Assembly (NCBI RefSeq): GCF_002019695.1
Contig: NZ_KV917376.1
Span: 62,001 to 126,000 of the forward strand
Origin: Evansella clarkii
Lineage (GTDB): Bacteria > Bacillota > Bacilli > Bacillales > Salisediminibacteriaceae
Length of the DNA stretch: 64,000 nucleotides
Direction of reading: 5' to 3'
Shown here: in pieces, positions 18,365-26,849 of the stretch
Position numbering within the stretch: the first letter of the stretch is position 1
How the letters are laid out: each line of letters opens with the position of its first letter
Position numbers and translations under genes: made by a program
Notes under the pieces: model-generated
What the model saw: the letters and a program-made list of their open reading frames with translations, nothing else
Database searches by the model: none
What the model was told of the DNA's origin: nothing

Positions 18365-18411
18365 TGATTAGAAAGCTTTCATAAAATTTTCAAGTTACTT
18401 TATGTAAGTAA
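18365..18411 (-). promoter_or_regulatory. Sigma-A promoter and DUF24-type operator for catE
   Basis: Minus strand: TTGAAA (18388-18393), 17-base spacer, TAATCA (18365-18370). Directly upstream, TTACTT-N5-AAGTAA at 18395-18411 is a perfect 6-bp-armed palindrome. A related half-site AAGTAA follows at 18438-18443. Confidence 0.55.
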
Positions 18412-18468
18412 TTATATTTTAGTAACGTAATTTAATCAAGTAATAAATTTAAATCTATTTGTTTATAT

Positions 18469-18498
18469 GGAAAAAGCACCTTCCGCTGAAGGTGCTTT
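18469..18498 (-). terminator. Intrinsic terminator of the nitroreductase gene
   Basis: AAAGCACCTTC (18473-18483) pairs with GAAGGTGCTTT (18488-18498), followed on the minus strand by TTTTTCC. Confidence 0.9.
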
Positions 18499-18501
18499 GC
18501 A

Positions 18502-19254
18502 TTAATCATTAAAATTAAATCCCTGGTTTTTTAACGCCGGAATCACATTATCGGCAAAAATTTTATATCTCTCAGAGTAAAAGACTGCTACATTGCCGGA
18601 CCACTCTGCTGATTTTTCACCGTTGGTCCGCTCAAGCATGTAGTTGGAAAAAGTGTCGTCAAACTGGTCAATATACTCTTTAAGATTTTTATTATAGCTC
18701 TCTTTATGATGCACCACTGCTACTGGCAGTCTTGGCTTTTGTCCAGGGTCGGATGCCGGGTGCCCCAATACAAGGCCTGACACTGGAAACACATATTCCG
18801 GAAGCTCCAGCAGTTCAATCACTTCCTGCGGATTTCTTCTGATGCCTCCGATTGGCACAGTTCCCAGACCCATTGATTCTGCAGCTGAGGTAGCCGTACC
18901 GAGAGCAATCCCCACATCAGTTGCTCCAATCATCAAAGCTTCCGCCCCGCTGTCAGGAAGATTGAACTCTTTGCCTTGTTTTTCAGCCGCAAGCTTCGCC
19001 CGGTAAAAATCAAGGCAGAACACAAAAAATACAGGTGCTTCGTCCACATATTTCTGGTTTCCTACAAGCTCAGCAAGCTTTGCTTTACGTTCCTTGTCCT
19101 GTACTTCAATAATCGTAACCTGCTGCCCGTTAATCCAGTTTGCCGACGACATTGCAGCCTTCACAATCTGGCTGATTTGTTCATCTGTAACCGGCTCATC
19201 TTTGTATTCACGGTACGAGCGGTGGTTTGTCAATAAGTTGATTACTTCATTCAT
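18502..19254 (-). CDS. NfsA/NfrA-like FMN nitroreductase
   Basis: 250 aa. The ATG at 19254 is preferred: GGAG lies 8 bases before it, while the ATG two codons earlier is too close. Nitroreductase fold with HRSYREYKDEPV at the N-terminus (FMN phosphate contacts), GATDVGIALGTATSAAESMGLGTVPIGGIR in the middle (given in part: GATDVGIALG), and VSGLVLGHP. This pattern fits the NADPH-dependent flavin oxidoreductases of the NfsA/NfrA group, which reduce flavins, quinones and nitro-compounds by two electrons. It precedes catE on the same strand but has its own terminator, so it is separately transcribed. Confidence 0.85.
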   Translation of the reverse strand: MNEVINLLTNHRSYREYKDEPVTDEQISQIVKAAMSSANWINGQQVTIIEVQDKERKAKLAELVGNQKYVDEAPVFFVFCLDFYRAKLAAEKQGKEFNLPDSGAEALMIGATDVGIALGTATSAAESMGLGTVPIGGIRRNPQEVIELLELPEYVFPVSGLVLGHPASDPGQKPRLPVAVVHHKESYNKNLKEYIDQFDDTFSNYMLERTNGEKSAEWSGNVAVFYSERYKIFADNVIPALKNQGFNFND

Positions 19255-19338
19255 TGTCATCTCTCCTGCTTCTCGTTGGTTTGTGAGTAGTATAACAATT
19301 CCTGGCTCACCTTATCGAATGAAATGCATTTAAGAACG

Positions 19339-19584
19339 CTAAACCCTTGCCCTTCTGTTTATTTTTTCCGCACTTCTGTACGCGTCAATCATACCGTAGA
19401 TCCAAAAGATCGGGTACGTAATAAAACCGATTAACACATACATTAATAGTCCATTAATCGCCTGGATAATTATAAAAAAGATTCCCTTGAAAATCTGGCC
19501 GTTATAAATCTGGCCAATCCCTGTGAACAGCGCGCTAAGCACTGCGGCCACTCCAGGGCTTTTCGGTGGCTGACTGTATGCCAT
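19339..19584 (-). CDS. Small TM2-like membrane protein
   Basis: 81 aa with two hydrophobic segments (about 12-32 and 38-62) around a GIGQIYNGQIFKG motif, and WIYGMIDAYRSAEKIN at the end. This Gly-Gln-hydrophobic-Tyr-Asn-Gly pattern is typical of small TM2-type or related proteins of unknown role. It is preceded by AAAAGGAGCGT and is real by conservation of form. Function unknown. Confidence 0.75.
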   Translation of the reverse strand: MAYSQPPKSPGVAAVLSALFTGIGQIYNGQIFKGIFFIIIQAINGLLMYVLIGFITYPIFWIYGMIDAYRSAEKINRRARV

Positions 19585-19748
19585 TTATCTTCACGCTCCT
19601 TTTATCGTCTCGCCTGCAAAATAATATGCCGTTTCTCTGTACTTTATCCTTTTTTAAAAAAGAAGAAACAAAATACCAATTAGTTTATATCTCGAAAATT
19701 AATATCGGCTTGCTTCAAAGTTGGATGCTCTCTAAACGGCCACAAAGA

Positions 19749-19872
19749 GTGGCTTTCGTTACCTGAGTGACTAGTTTGCCCTGGGCGAGGGGACGAATGT
19801 GCCGCTTTCGTTACCTGGATGATCAGTTTACCCTGAGCGAGGGAACGAATCTGCCGCTTTCGTTATCTGAGA
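19749..19872. repeat. 52-bp tandem repeat, two and a half copies
   Basis: Unit GCCGCTTTCGTTACCTG... to ...GAGGGAACGAATCT occurs at 19749-19800 and 19801-19852, and starts again at 19853. The ends of each unit (TTTCGTTACC and GGGAACGAA) are nearly inverted. The rest of the 19585-20002 gap holds only the cshA terminator. Confidence 0.7.
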
Positions 19873-19951
19873 AGCGGAGCTGCTCCTCCACATAGCTGCA
19901 ACACCCCTTGCATTCCTATAGACATTCCCTATGCAGATGTAAATTAAGTCT

Positions 19952-19990
19952 GTTAAAAAAACTGCTGCGGAGCATTACTCCACAGCAGTT
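19952..19990 (-). terminator. Intrinsic terminator of cshA
   Basis: AACTGCTGCGGAG (19960-19972) pairs with CTCCACAGCAGTT (19978-19990). The minus-strand T-run follows. Confidence 0.9.
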
Positions 19991-20002
19991 CAACTAATTA
20001 AA

Positions 20003-21517
20003 TTATTTATTCCGGCCGCCTCGGTTGCGGTCACGGTCTTTCTTGCCGGAGCGTTTGTTTGCATTAATCTTCAAACCGCCACCGCTTCCGCCACGATCGT
20101 TCCCACGGCCTCCACGATAGCCACCGCCGCGGTTTCCACCGCCGCCGCGTTTGCCGCCACCTTTTCCGCCGCCGCCTTTTCCGCCGCCCCGTTTAGAGCG
20201 GACAGGTGCTTCACCTGTTATTTTAACCTGCTTTTTGCTTGGCTCTTTAGTCACCATTTGCAATGCGGCAGATACTAAAGTCAGTGCATCAAACTCTTCA
20301 AGAAGCTTTGCTGCTTCATCTTCAAGCTGAGCTCTTCCTTCTTTTCCAACAGAGCTTCTTAGCTGTTCTACTGCTTGTTCATAACGACCTTCAAGTGCAT
20401 CGTTGTACGTTGGCGGTTTAATTTCCGTCATCCGCTTTTTCGTGCTGTTCTCAATATAATGAAGATGGTCAGTTTCCCTCGGTGTTACGAAACTGTATGA
20501 AATACCCTTTTTCCCTGCACGCCCAGTACGTCCGATTCTGTGCACGTAGCTTTCAGAATCCTGAGGCAGGTCAAAGTTAATAACATGAGTAACGTTATTA
20601 ACATCAAGTCCGCGGGCAGCTACATCTGTTGCAACCATTACATCGATTGCTCCGCGTTTAAATTTGCGGATAACCAGGTCACGACGCTCCTGCTTCATGT
20701 CTCCATGAAGTCCGTCTACCGCAAACCCTCTGATGCTCAGGGATTCCATTAATTCATCAACGCGGCGTTTTGTGCGTCCGAAGATGATCGCCAGTTCAGG
20801 CGTTTCCTTATCAAGGAGGTTACAAAGTACGTCAAACTTATCTTTTTCCGGGAGTACCATATAACGCTGGTCAATGTTTTCCACAGTCAGCTGTTTCGCT
20901 TTTACTGCGATAGAAACAGGGTCTTTCATAAACCTGTCAGCAATCGTTCTGAGCTTAGGAGGCATTGTTGCGGAAAACAACAGTGTCTGGCGCTCATCTG
21001 GTACTTCTTCAAGAATTGTTTCAATGTCTTCAATGAAGCCCATGCTAAGCATTTCGTCCGCTTCGTCTAAAACAAGGATATCAAGATGCTCCGGGCGGAT
21101 CGTTTTCCGGTTCATATGGTCCATGTAACGTCCTGGTGTAGCTACAATAATTTGCGGTCGGCGCTTTAACGCACTAATCTGGCGCGTGATCGCCTGTCCA
21201 CCGTAAATAGGAAGCGCCTGCACACCTTTGTCACGCCCCAGTTTGTTCAATTCTTCCGCAACCTGGATAGCCAGTTCACGGGTTGGTGTAAGAACCAGTG
21301 CCTGCGGATGCTTTTCATCAGGACGAATTCTTTCCACACACGGAATACCGAATGCTACTGTTTTTCCTGTTCCTGTCTGTGCCTGGCCGATAATGTCCTT
21401 GCCTTCTTTACCAAGAGGAATAACTTGTTCCTGGATCGGGGTCGTTTCCTCAAACCCCATGCGTTCAATTGACTTCAGTATTGTTTCATCAATGTTTAAA
21501 TCTCTAAATAATGCCAC
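20003..21517 (-). CDS. cshA: DEAD-box RNA helicase CshA
   Basis: 504 aa. Complete DEAD-box core: Q motif (GFEETTPIQEQVIP), AQTGTGKT, PTRELAIQ, TPGRYMDH, DEAD, SAT, and HRIGRTGRAGKKG. After about residue 430 comes a basic Gly/Arg-rich tail (GGGKGGGGKGGGKRGGGG), which binds RNA non-specifically. This matches B. subtilis CshA, the major cold-shock and degradosome-associated helicase acting in mRNA decay and ribosome assembly. Starts GTG 10 bases behind AAAGGAG. The leader is long and contains a terminator-like hairpin (21599-21632). Confidence 0.93.
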   Translation of the reverse strand: MALFRDLNIDETILKSIERMGFEETTPIQEQVIPLGKEGKDIIGQAQTGTGKTVAFGIPCVERIRPDEKHPQALVLTPTRELAIQVAEELNKLGRDKGVQALPIYGGQAITRQISALKRRPQIIVATPGRYMDHMNRKTIRPEHLDILVLDEADEMLSMGFIEDIETILEEVPDERQTLLFSATMPPKLRTIADRFMKDPVSIAVKAKQLTVENIDQRYMVLPEKDKFDVLCNLLDKETPELAIIFGRTKRRVDELMESLSIRGFAVDGLHGDMKQERRDLVIRKFKRGAIDVMVATDVAARGLDVNNVTHVINFDLPQDSESYVHRIGRTGRAGKKGISYSFVTPRETDHLHYIENSTKKRMTEIKPPTYNDALEGRYEQAVEQLRSSVGKEGRAQLEDEAAKLLEEFDALTLVSAALQMVTKEPSKKQVKITGEAPVRSKRGGGKGGGGKGGGKRGGGGNRGGGYRGGRGNDRGGSGGGLKINANKRSGKKDRDRNRGGRNK

Positions 21518-21598
21518 TTTTTTTATTCTCCTTTCGCATTTTTCTATACGATCTGAACATGCGAAAAATAACCTGTGCTTTACATATTATCTGTCCAT

Positions 21599-21632
21599 AT
21601 AAAAAAGCTTATTCTTCAGCACGGAATAAGCT
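21599..21632 (-). terminator. Terminator-like hairpin inside the cshA leader
   Basis: AGCTTATTC and GAATAAGCT (9-bp perfect stem) followed on the minus strand by TTTTTTATA, about 80 bases before the cshA start and behind the end of the upstream gene. Such a position suggests premature termination control. A second stem, CGCAT/ATGCG, overlaps the region just before the ribosome site. The remaining leader to 21866 contains no gene I can support. Confidence 0.6.
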
Positions 21633-21866
21633 CAAAATACATTCGATGTCCTATTCGTATAAAAATATTCATTTACGGAGTCTTACTGGTTAGTTTTTCC
21701 CCGAAATGAAAGTTCATGCAATTAATCAACCTGTTAACTCTACCACATCTTGCTGCAATAAGCGAACTTTTTTTATTTTTCATGCACAGCAGTGGAGCAG
21801 GAGCCTATTCCTTATCACCTAATTTCATTATCCCCTTCCTGCCTCTGAAATAAACTTTGATTAATA

Positions 21867-21899
21867 TAAAAACCACCGATAATTACTACCGGTGGTTTT
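21867..21899 (-). terminator. Intrinsic terminator of the SNF2 helicase gene
   Basis: AACCACCG and CGGTGGTT form the stem at 21871-21897, with a minus-strand T-run. Confidence 0.85.
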
Positions 21900-21909
21900 C
21901 TTACTGCTG

Positions 21910-24900
21910 TTAAATTTCCAGAAGCTCTTCAATATCTTCCTTGCTTAGGGAGGAGATCATCTGCTCACCTGGCTGGATGACACGGTCGAGAAGTTCCCGC
22001 TTCTGGCCTTGCAGCTTATGAATTTTTTCCTCTATAGTCCCTGTTGTAATAAGCTTCGTCACCTGAACGACATTCTTCTGGCCGAACCGGTAAACCCGGT
22101 CCGCTGCCTGCTCTTCCACAGCAGGATTCCACCAGGAGTCATAGAGAATTACTGTATCTCCCCCTGTTAAGTTCAGCCCGGTCCCGCCGGCTTTGAGAGA
22201 AATCAGGAACAATTCTTTTTCTCCGCTGTTGAACCGGTCCGCAAGCTCGACCCGATCCTTTGAAGGAGTGGTGCCATCGAGATAATGATAATCCCAGCCA
22301 TACTGCTTGAGTCGTTCTTTAATAAGGCCGAGCATGGAAGTGAACTGGCTGAACAAGACCACCCGGCGCCCGTTTGAAATCGCTTCTTCCAGATATTCAA
22401 ATAGCCTCTCCATTTTTCCTGAGCCGCCGCTGTACTCATTAACAAACAGGGACGGGTGGCAGCAAATCTGCCGGAGACGTGTGAGCCCGGCAAGTATCTT
22501 CATCCGGTTTTCCTGGAATGTTTGTGATTTTATCGCTGCCTTAGCGTCACTCTGGATAAGCCGGAGCTGAGCCAGATACATTTTCTTCTGCTCGCCCGTA
22601 AGCTCTGTATATTGTACGGACTCCATTTTGTCCGGAAGTTCTGTTAATACATCCTTTTTGAGTCTGCGTAAAACAAACGGCCGGATCCGCTTTGCAACCT
22701 TTTCCTGATCCATTGCCTTGAATGCAGCTTTGTTTTTAAACAGGCCTGGGAGGACAAGGTCAAAAATCGAAAATAATTCATTCAAATTATTTTCAACAGG
22801 TGTACCACTGAGAGCGAAAGCCTGGTTCGCCCTGACAGATTTAACAGCTTTAGATGTTTTCGTCCAGTCGTTCTTCACATATTGAGCTTCATCAAGAATG
22901 AGCGTTGTAAACTGTCTTTCTACATATGCTTCCAGGTCACGGCGGATAAGCGGATAGGATGTTATCCAGATATCCGTTTCTTCACCTATATCGAGTGCTT
23001 CCCGCCTTTCCTCTACGGAACCGCTGATGACAACACTCGAGAGTTCAGGAGCAAACCGCTCGATTTCCTTCTGCCAGTTATATACAAGGCTTGATGGGCA
23101 GATAATCATTGTCTGGCCAAGCTTACCGTCCCTTTTTTGGGCAAGAAGGTAAGTAATGACCTGTAAGGTTTTTCCAAGCCCCATGTCGTCCGCGAGAATA
23201 CCGCCAAAGCCATAGTAGGAAAGCGTACTAAGCCATTTGAAGCCTGTTTTCTGATAATCCCGGAGTACTGATTCCAGCTCATCAGGAATATTTACCTCCA
23301 CTTCCTGAGGATGCATGATTTTCTCAACAAGGCTGCGGAATGCTTTTCCCCGCTTAATATCAAAGCCTCTGTCATCAGTCAGCTGGAATGCCCGCATCAT
23401 TGGAAGCGTTGTCTGGTGCTGCACATCATTTTTTCCAAGATTCAGCTCTTCAAGTATCCCCTTCATATCCTTGAATTCGTTATCCTCCAGATGAAGAAAT
23501 GAACCACTGGAAAGGCGGTAATATTTCTTATTATCCATCAGTGCTTTAAGCACCTGGTCGATTTCCGATTCTTCAATGCCTTCCATCTGAAATTCCACTT
23601 CAAGAAGGTTGAGCCGTTCATCCGCATCTACCTTTACAGACGGACGCTCCATCGGATCATAAATCAGTCCTTTGACCCGTGAGGTTGCAAATACATCGAG
23701 CCATTGGGAAAGTTGCGGAAGTTCCTCCATGACAAAGTCGAGAATAGCATCAAAATCTTCGAGATACAGTTCCTTACCGTTATACTTAAAGGGAATACGT
23801 TCTATATGAGACAGCAGGAACAATTCTTTTTCCACATCTCTTACTGTCACCCTCCCACTGTATGGCTGCGGCGGGTCAAAAGGAGAATATTGTTCTTCTC
23901 CGTACTGAAAAATCAGCTCTGCCGTAAGTCTGTCGTCCTGATAATCAACATACAGCTTTCCCTTCAGCGGGGCCATCTGAATTTTTTCCCGGATATTCTC
24001 GCTCACATCCACGTCACCAAGCTTCTGAAGCTGCGGTAACACGAGAGAAGCGAAGTTCTCCAGCTGATCCTGTGTAATTGTTACTTCTGCAGGATGATGG
24101 GTTGCAAGATGGTTTAACAGCAGATTAACAGATTCCGCCTGCGCCGGCTCCATTGGAAAAAAACGCCCTTTATGAAAAAGAATATTATAGTCTGTGCCGA
24201 AGAAGGAGATATCCTCCTCATTATCCCAGCGAAAATGAAACTGGCCAGGATGCTCCGAAGAATTGCCGATACTGAATTCAAGGGGAAGAGTTCCATTGTT
24301 CTGCTCCATTACTTCGAACCCATTATATTCCCTGTCAGGGAGGTGAACCACAGTATCTCTTGTCTGCAGTTTTTCCAGTAGCTCTGTTACAACGGGAGCA
24401 GGGATATCCAGATAACGGCGCTCATCCTTGCCGTAACTGCCGTATGTGTAATAGGTCCGCTTATGCTGATCATCCCTTAGATGGAAGAGCCGCCAGAGCC
24501 ATTGAAGAATTTCCGTGTCTTCCTCAGAAAATACGTAATCAGCAGGGTCATATGTGAACAGTTTCGCAAACTTAAGTGTCTGGTCTGTATGCACCGCACG
24601 CAGAAACTCTTTCAGGTCTTTGACCACATAGAGCCGCTTCGGTCCCACTTTCAGTTCCAGTTCAAAAGAAGCCTGCCGGAAGGAATAAAGCTTAGGCTCA
24701 AGTTTTAAATGATACTCCACCTGGAGCGTCTCACGCTCATGGTATGTTTCCTGCTTCTTCATATAAATTTGCTGAAACGACTGAATCATATTGGTCGCTT
24801 TCATTTTTTCCATATAATCTATTTCATTACTGATAGTGTGATCTTCCTTTCCTGCTGCTTTTTCCGTAAAATTATTGTTTATGGTTGTTTCAAAGAGAGC

Positions 24901-25200
24901 AAAATCGGTATCCCTGCTGCTAAGTTCCAGCAGAAATGCAACGATGTGTTTACATATCCCCGGGTACGTTTCAAATGCAGGGCATGTACAGCTGTGCCCC
25001 CATAAGTCCCCCTTCTGGTCCACTAAGGTCTCTACCTCATATATTTCTGAACCATGTACTTCCGCGGCAAAGAGCTTTTGCTCAGGGAAAAACTGAATTC
25101 CCTTCACCGCATCCCTGTAATAATATTTTTTCCCTTTGCCGAATATTACCGGGCTGCACAATTCTTCTATTTTCTTATCAGTTATTTCATTTATTTTCAT
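21910..25200 (-). CDS. SWIM zinc-finger SNF2-family helicase
   Basis: 1096 aa. N-terminal SWIM zinc finger (about 67-90; C-x-C in HSCTCPAF and C-x-H in GICKHIVAF), a long middle region, then a Swi2/Snf2 ATPase: GGILADDMGLGKT (motif I), DEAQ (motif II), SGTPVENN (III), and the C-terminal helicase lobe with LISLKAGGTGLNLT and AADRVYRFGQ. Such proteins are double-stranded DNA translocases; bacterial members related to RapA, HepA and YwqA remodel protein-DNA or polymerase complexes. The specific role is not known. It is alone in its transcript. Confidence 0.9.
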   Translation of the reverse strand: MKINEITDKKIEELCSPVIFGKGKKYYYRDAVKGIQFFPEQKLFAAEVHGSEIYEVETLVDQKGDLWGHSCTCPAFETYPGICKHIVAFLLELSSRDTDFALFETTINNNFTEKAAGKEDHTISNEIDYMEKMKATNMIQSFQQIYMKKQETYHERETLQVEYHLKLEPKLYSFRQASFELELKVGPKRLYVVKDLKEFLRAVHTDQTLKFAKLFTYDPADYVFSEEDTEILQWLWRLFHLRDDQHKRTYYTYGSYGKDERRYLDIPAPVVTELLEKLQTRDTVVHLPDREYNGFEVMEQNNGTLPLEFSIGNSSEHPGQFHFRWDNEEDISFFGTDYNILFHKGRFFPMEPAQAESVNLLLNHLATHHPAEVTITQDQLENFASLVLPQLQKLGDVDVSENIREKIQMAPLKGKLYVDYQDDRLTAELIFQYGEEQYSPFDPPQPYSGRVTVRDVEKELFLLSHIERIPFKYNGKELYLEDFDAILDFVMEELPQLSQWLDVFATSRVKGLIYDPMERPSVKVDADERLNLLEVEFQMEGIEESEIDQVLKALMDNKKYYRLSSGSFLHLEDNEFKDMKGILEELNLGKNDVQHQTTLPMMRAFQLTDDRGFDIKRGKAFRSLVEKIMHPQEVEVNIPDELESVLRDYQKTGFKWLSTLSYYGFGGILADDMGLGKTLQVITYLLAQKRDGKLGQTMIICPSSLVYNWQKEIERFAPELSSVVISGSVEERREALDIGEETDIWITSYPLIRRDLEAYVERQFTTLILDEAQYVKNDWTKTSKAVKSVRANQAFALSGTPVENNLNELFSIFDLVLPGLFKNKAAFKAMDQEKVAKRIRPFVLRRLKKDVLTELPDKMESVQYTELTGEQKKMYLAQLRLIQSDAKAAIKSQTFQENRMKILAGLTRLRQICCHPSLFVNEYSGGSGKMERLFEYLEEAISNGRRVVLFSQFTSMLGLIKERLKQYGWDYHYLDGTTPSKDRVELADRFNSGEKELFLISLKAGGTGLNLTGGDTVILYDSWWNPAVEEQAADRVYRFGQKNVVQVTKLITTGTIEEKIHKLQGQKRELLDRVIQPGEQMISSLSKEDIEELLEI

Positions 25201-25461
25201 CTATATCACCCTGCCTGGGATGGTCTTTTACAAAATGAGCATTGTTACTTATTTCTAACATTCTTTCATTTTAACAAGAATTCTATACAAGATTATAAGA
25301 TTTTATTATTTTTCACACTTTATAAGTTTTAAATTATTATTTACTCAATTTCATTCCTGTTTCAATGGATAGATTTGCAGGTTACTTCCTGCCATTCACA
25401 TTGAAACTTTTTCCAGTTAATAACGTATCATTAAATAACATACATACTCAAGGAGGCAAAT

Positions 25462-26724
25462 ATGAAACAGCTTACTTATACTGTTTTTACCGTAATTGTA
25501 TTTTTTATATTAACGGGGTGTAACGGGGAAAATGAGCGTGTTGTTTTTGAAGATTCACAGCTCGGAGCCGCGGTAATGGCGGAAATTTCTTCTGAGGAAG
25601 AATCCATTACACCGGAAGAAGCAGCCTCACTCACAGAGCTGGATGCTGCAGGCCGGGAGATTGAAAGCTTGGATGGGATTGAAGCATTAACTTCCCTGGA
25701 AATTCTCGATATTAGCGATAACAACATCTCTGATTTCTCACCTCTGACAGAACTGGAACAGCTGGAGATGGTCTTTGTAATGAATAATCCGGTTGACCTG
25801 GAAGAAAATCCGGACCTTTCAGCACTAGCCAGGAATGGTGTAACAATAGAATACGAAGAAGAAGAGGTGGAAGAAGTTGTTTTTAACGAAACAGGTCCTC
25901 CATCCGAAGGGGTCTTTTATAAAATTGAGGAAGGCAGCAATACAGTCTATTTGTTCGGTTCGATTCATGTAGGAATGGCTGATATTTATCCCCTGCACGA
26001 AGAGATAGAGTCCGCGTTCGCAGAGGCGGATTACCTAGCAGTGGAAATAGACATGACGGAGATAAATGAATTTGAAATGGCCCAGCAAATGAGCCAGCAG
26101 GCAGTCTTTGTTGATGGCAGGACATTGAGTGAAGTTATCGGTGACGATCTTTTTGAACAGACACTGGAAAAAACACGCTCCTTTGGCTTTAACGCTGAAA
26201 TTCTGGAAATGTATAAACCTTGGTTTGTTGCCACGTTGGTTTCCAACCTTGCGATTATGGAGGCAGGTTATACAGATGAATATGGCATTGATAATTATTT
26301 TATGGACCGGGCTGACGGGCAGATTGACATTATCGGGCTTGAAACTGTAGAAGACCAGCTTGGTGTTTTCAATGTGTTATCCATGGAATCACAGCGGGAA
26401 TATCTGGCGGAAACGCTTGAAGAATATGATGCTGTTTCTGAAGAGATGGATGAATTAATGGCTGTTTGGCGCGCCGGTGATACTGAAACTCTGAGCGAAA
26501 ACCGGGAAATCGATGAATCATGGAGTGACGATTACCAGGAATTTATGCGGGCAATGCAGGACGATCGTGATGAAGATATGGCAGAAAAGATTGAAGAATT
26601 CCTGCTTGGAGACAACGGGGAAACTTACTTCGTAGTTGTTGGTGCACTCCATTTAGTAGGGGAAACAAGCATCACCGGCCTCCTTGAAGAACAGGGGTAT
26701 GATATACAGGAAGGAATTCAGTAA
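25462..26724 (+). CDS. TraB/GumN-family lipoprotein with N-terminal leucine-rich repeats
   Basis: 420 aa. Lipoprotein signal ending FILTGC, with Cys20 as lipidation site, behind a perfect AAGGAGGCAAAT ribosome site. Residues about 60-130 form leucine-rich repeats (LTSLEILDISDNNISDFSPL). From about 150 on lies a TraB/GumN domain with VYLFGSIHVG, GIDNYFMDRA and VVVGALHLVGETS; its conserved Gly-x-x-His pairs are features of this putative metal-dependent hydrolase clan. Domain fusion of LRR with TraB suggests a surface-anchored enzyme that binds a protein or peptide. Substrate unknown. Confidence 0.85.
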   Translation: MKQLTYTVFTVIVFFILTGCNGENERVVFEDSQLGAAVMAEISSEEESITPEEAASLTELDAAGREIESLDGIEALTSLEILDISDNNISDFSPLTELEQLEMVFVMNNPVDLEENPDLSALARNGVTIEYEEEEVEEVVFNETGPPSEGVFYKIEEGSNTVYLFGSIHVGMADIYPLHEEIESAFAEADYLAVEIDMTEINEFEMAQQMSQQAVFVDGRTLSEVIGDDLFEQTLEKTRSFGFNAEILEMYKPWFVATLVSNLAIMEAGYTDEYGIDNYFMDRADGQIDIIGLETVEDQLGVFNVLSMESQREYLAETLEEYDAVSEEMDELMAVWRAGDTETLSENREIDESWSDDYQEFMRAMQDDRDEDMAEKIEEFLLGDNGETYFVVVGALHLVGETSITGLLEEQGYDIQEGIQ

Positions 26725-26732
26725 ACTGCTGT

Positions 26733-26780
26733 TGCTGGACAAAATTTCGGGAAGTTGGCCGGATTTGTCCAGCATTTTTG
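26733..26780 (+). terminator. Intrinsic terminator
   Basis: TGCTGGACAAA (26733-26743) pairs with TTTGTCCAGCA (26764-26774), then TTTTTGTTT. Confidence 0.85.
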
Positions 26781-26849
26781 TTTAACGAGGTAAATTTATA
26801 CTCCCGAAGCCAAAGTTGTCCTCATTGGGTAGATGCTATCCCTTTTCTC

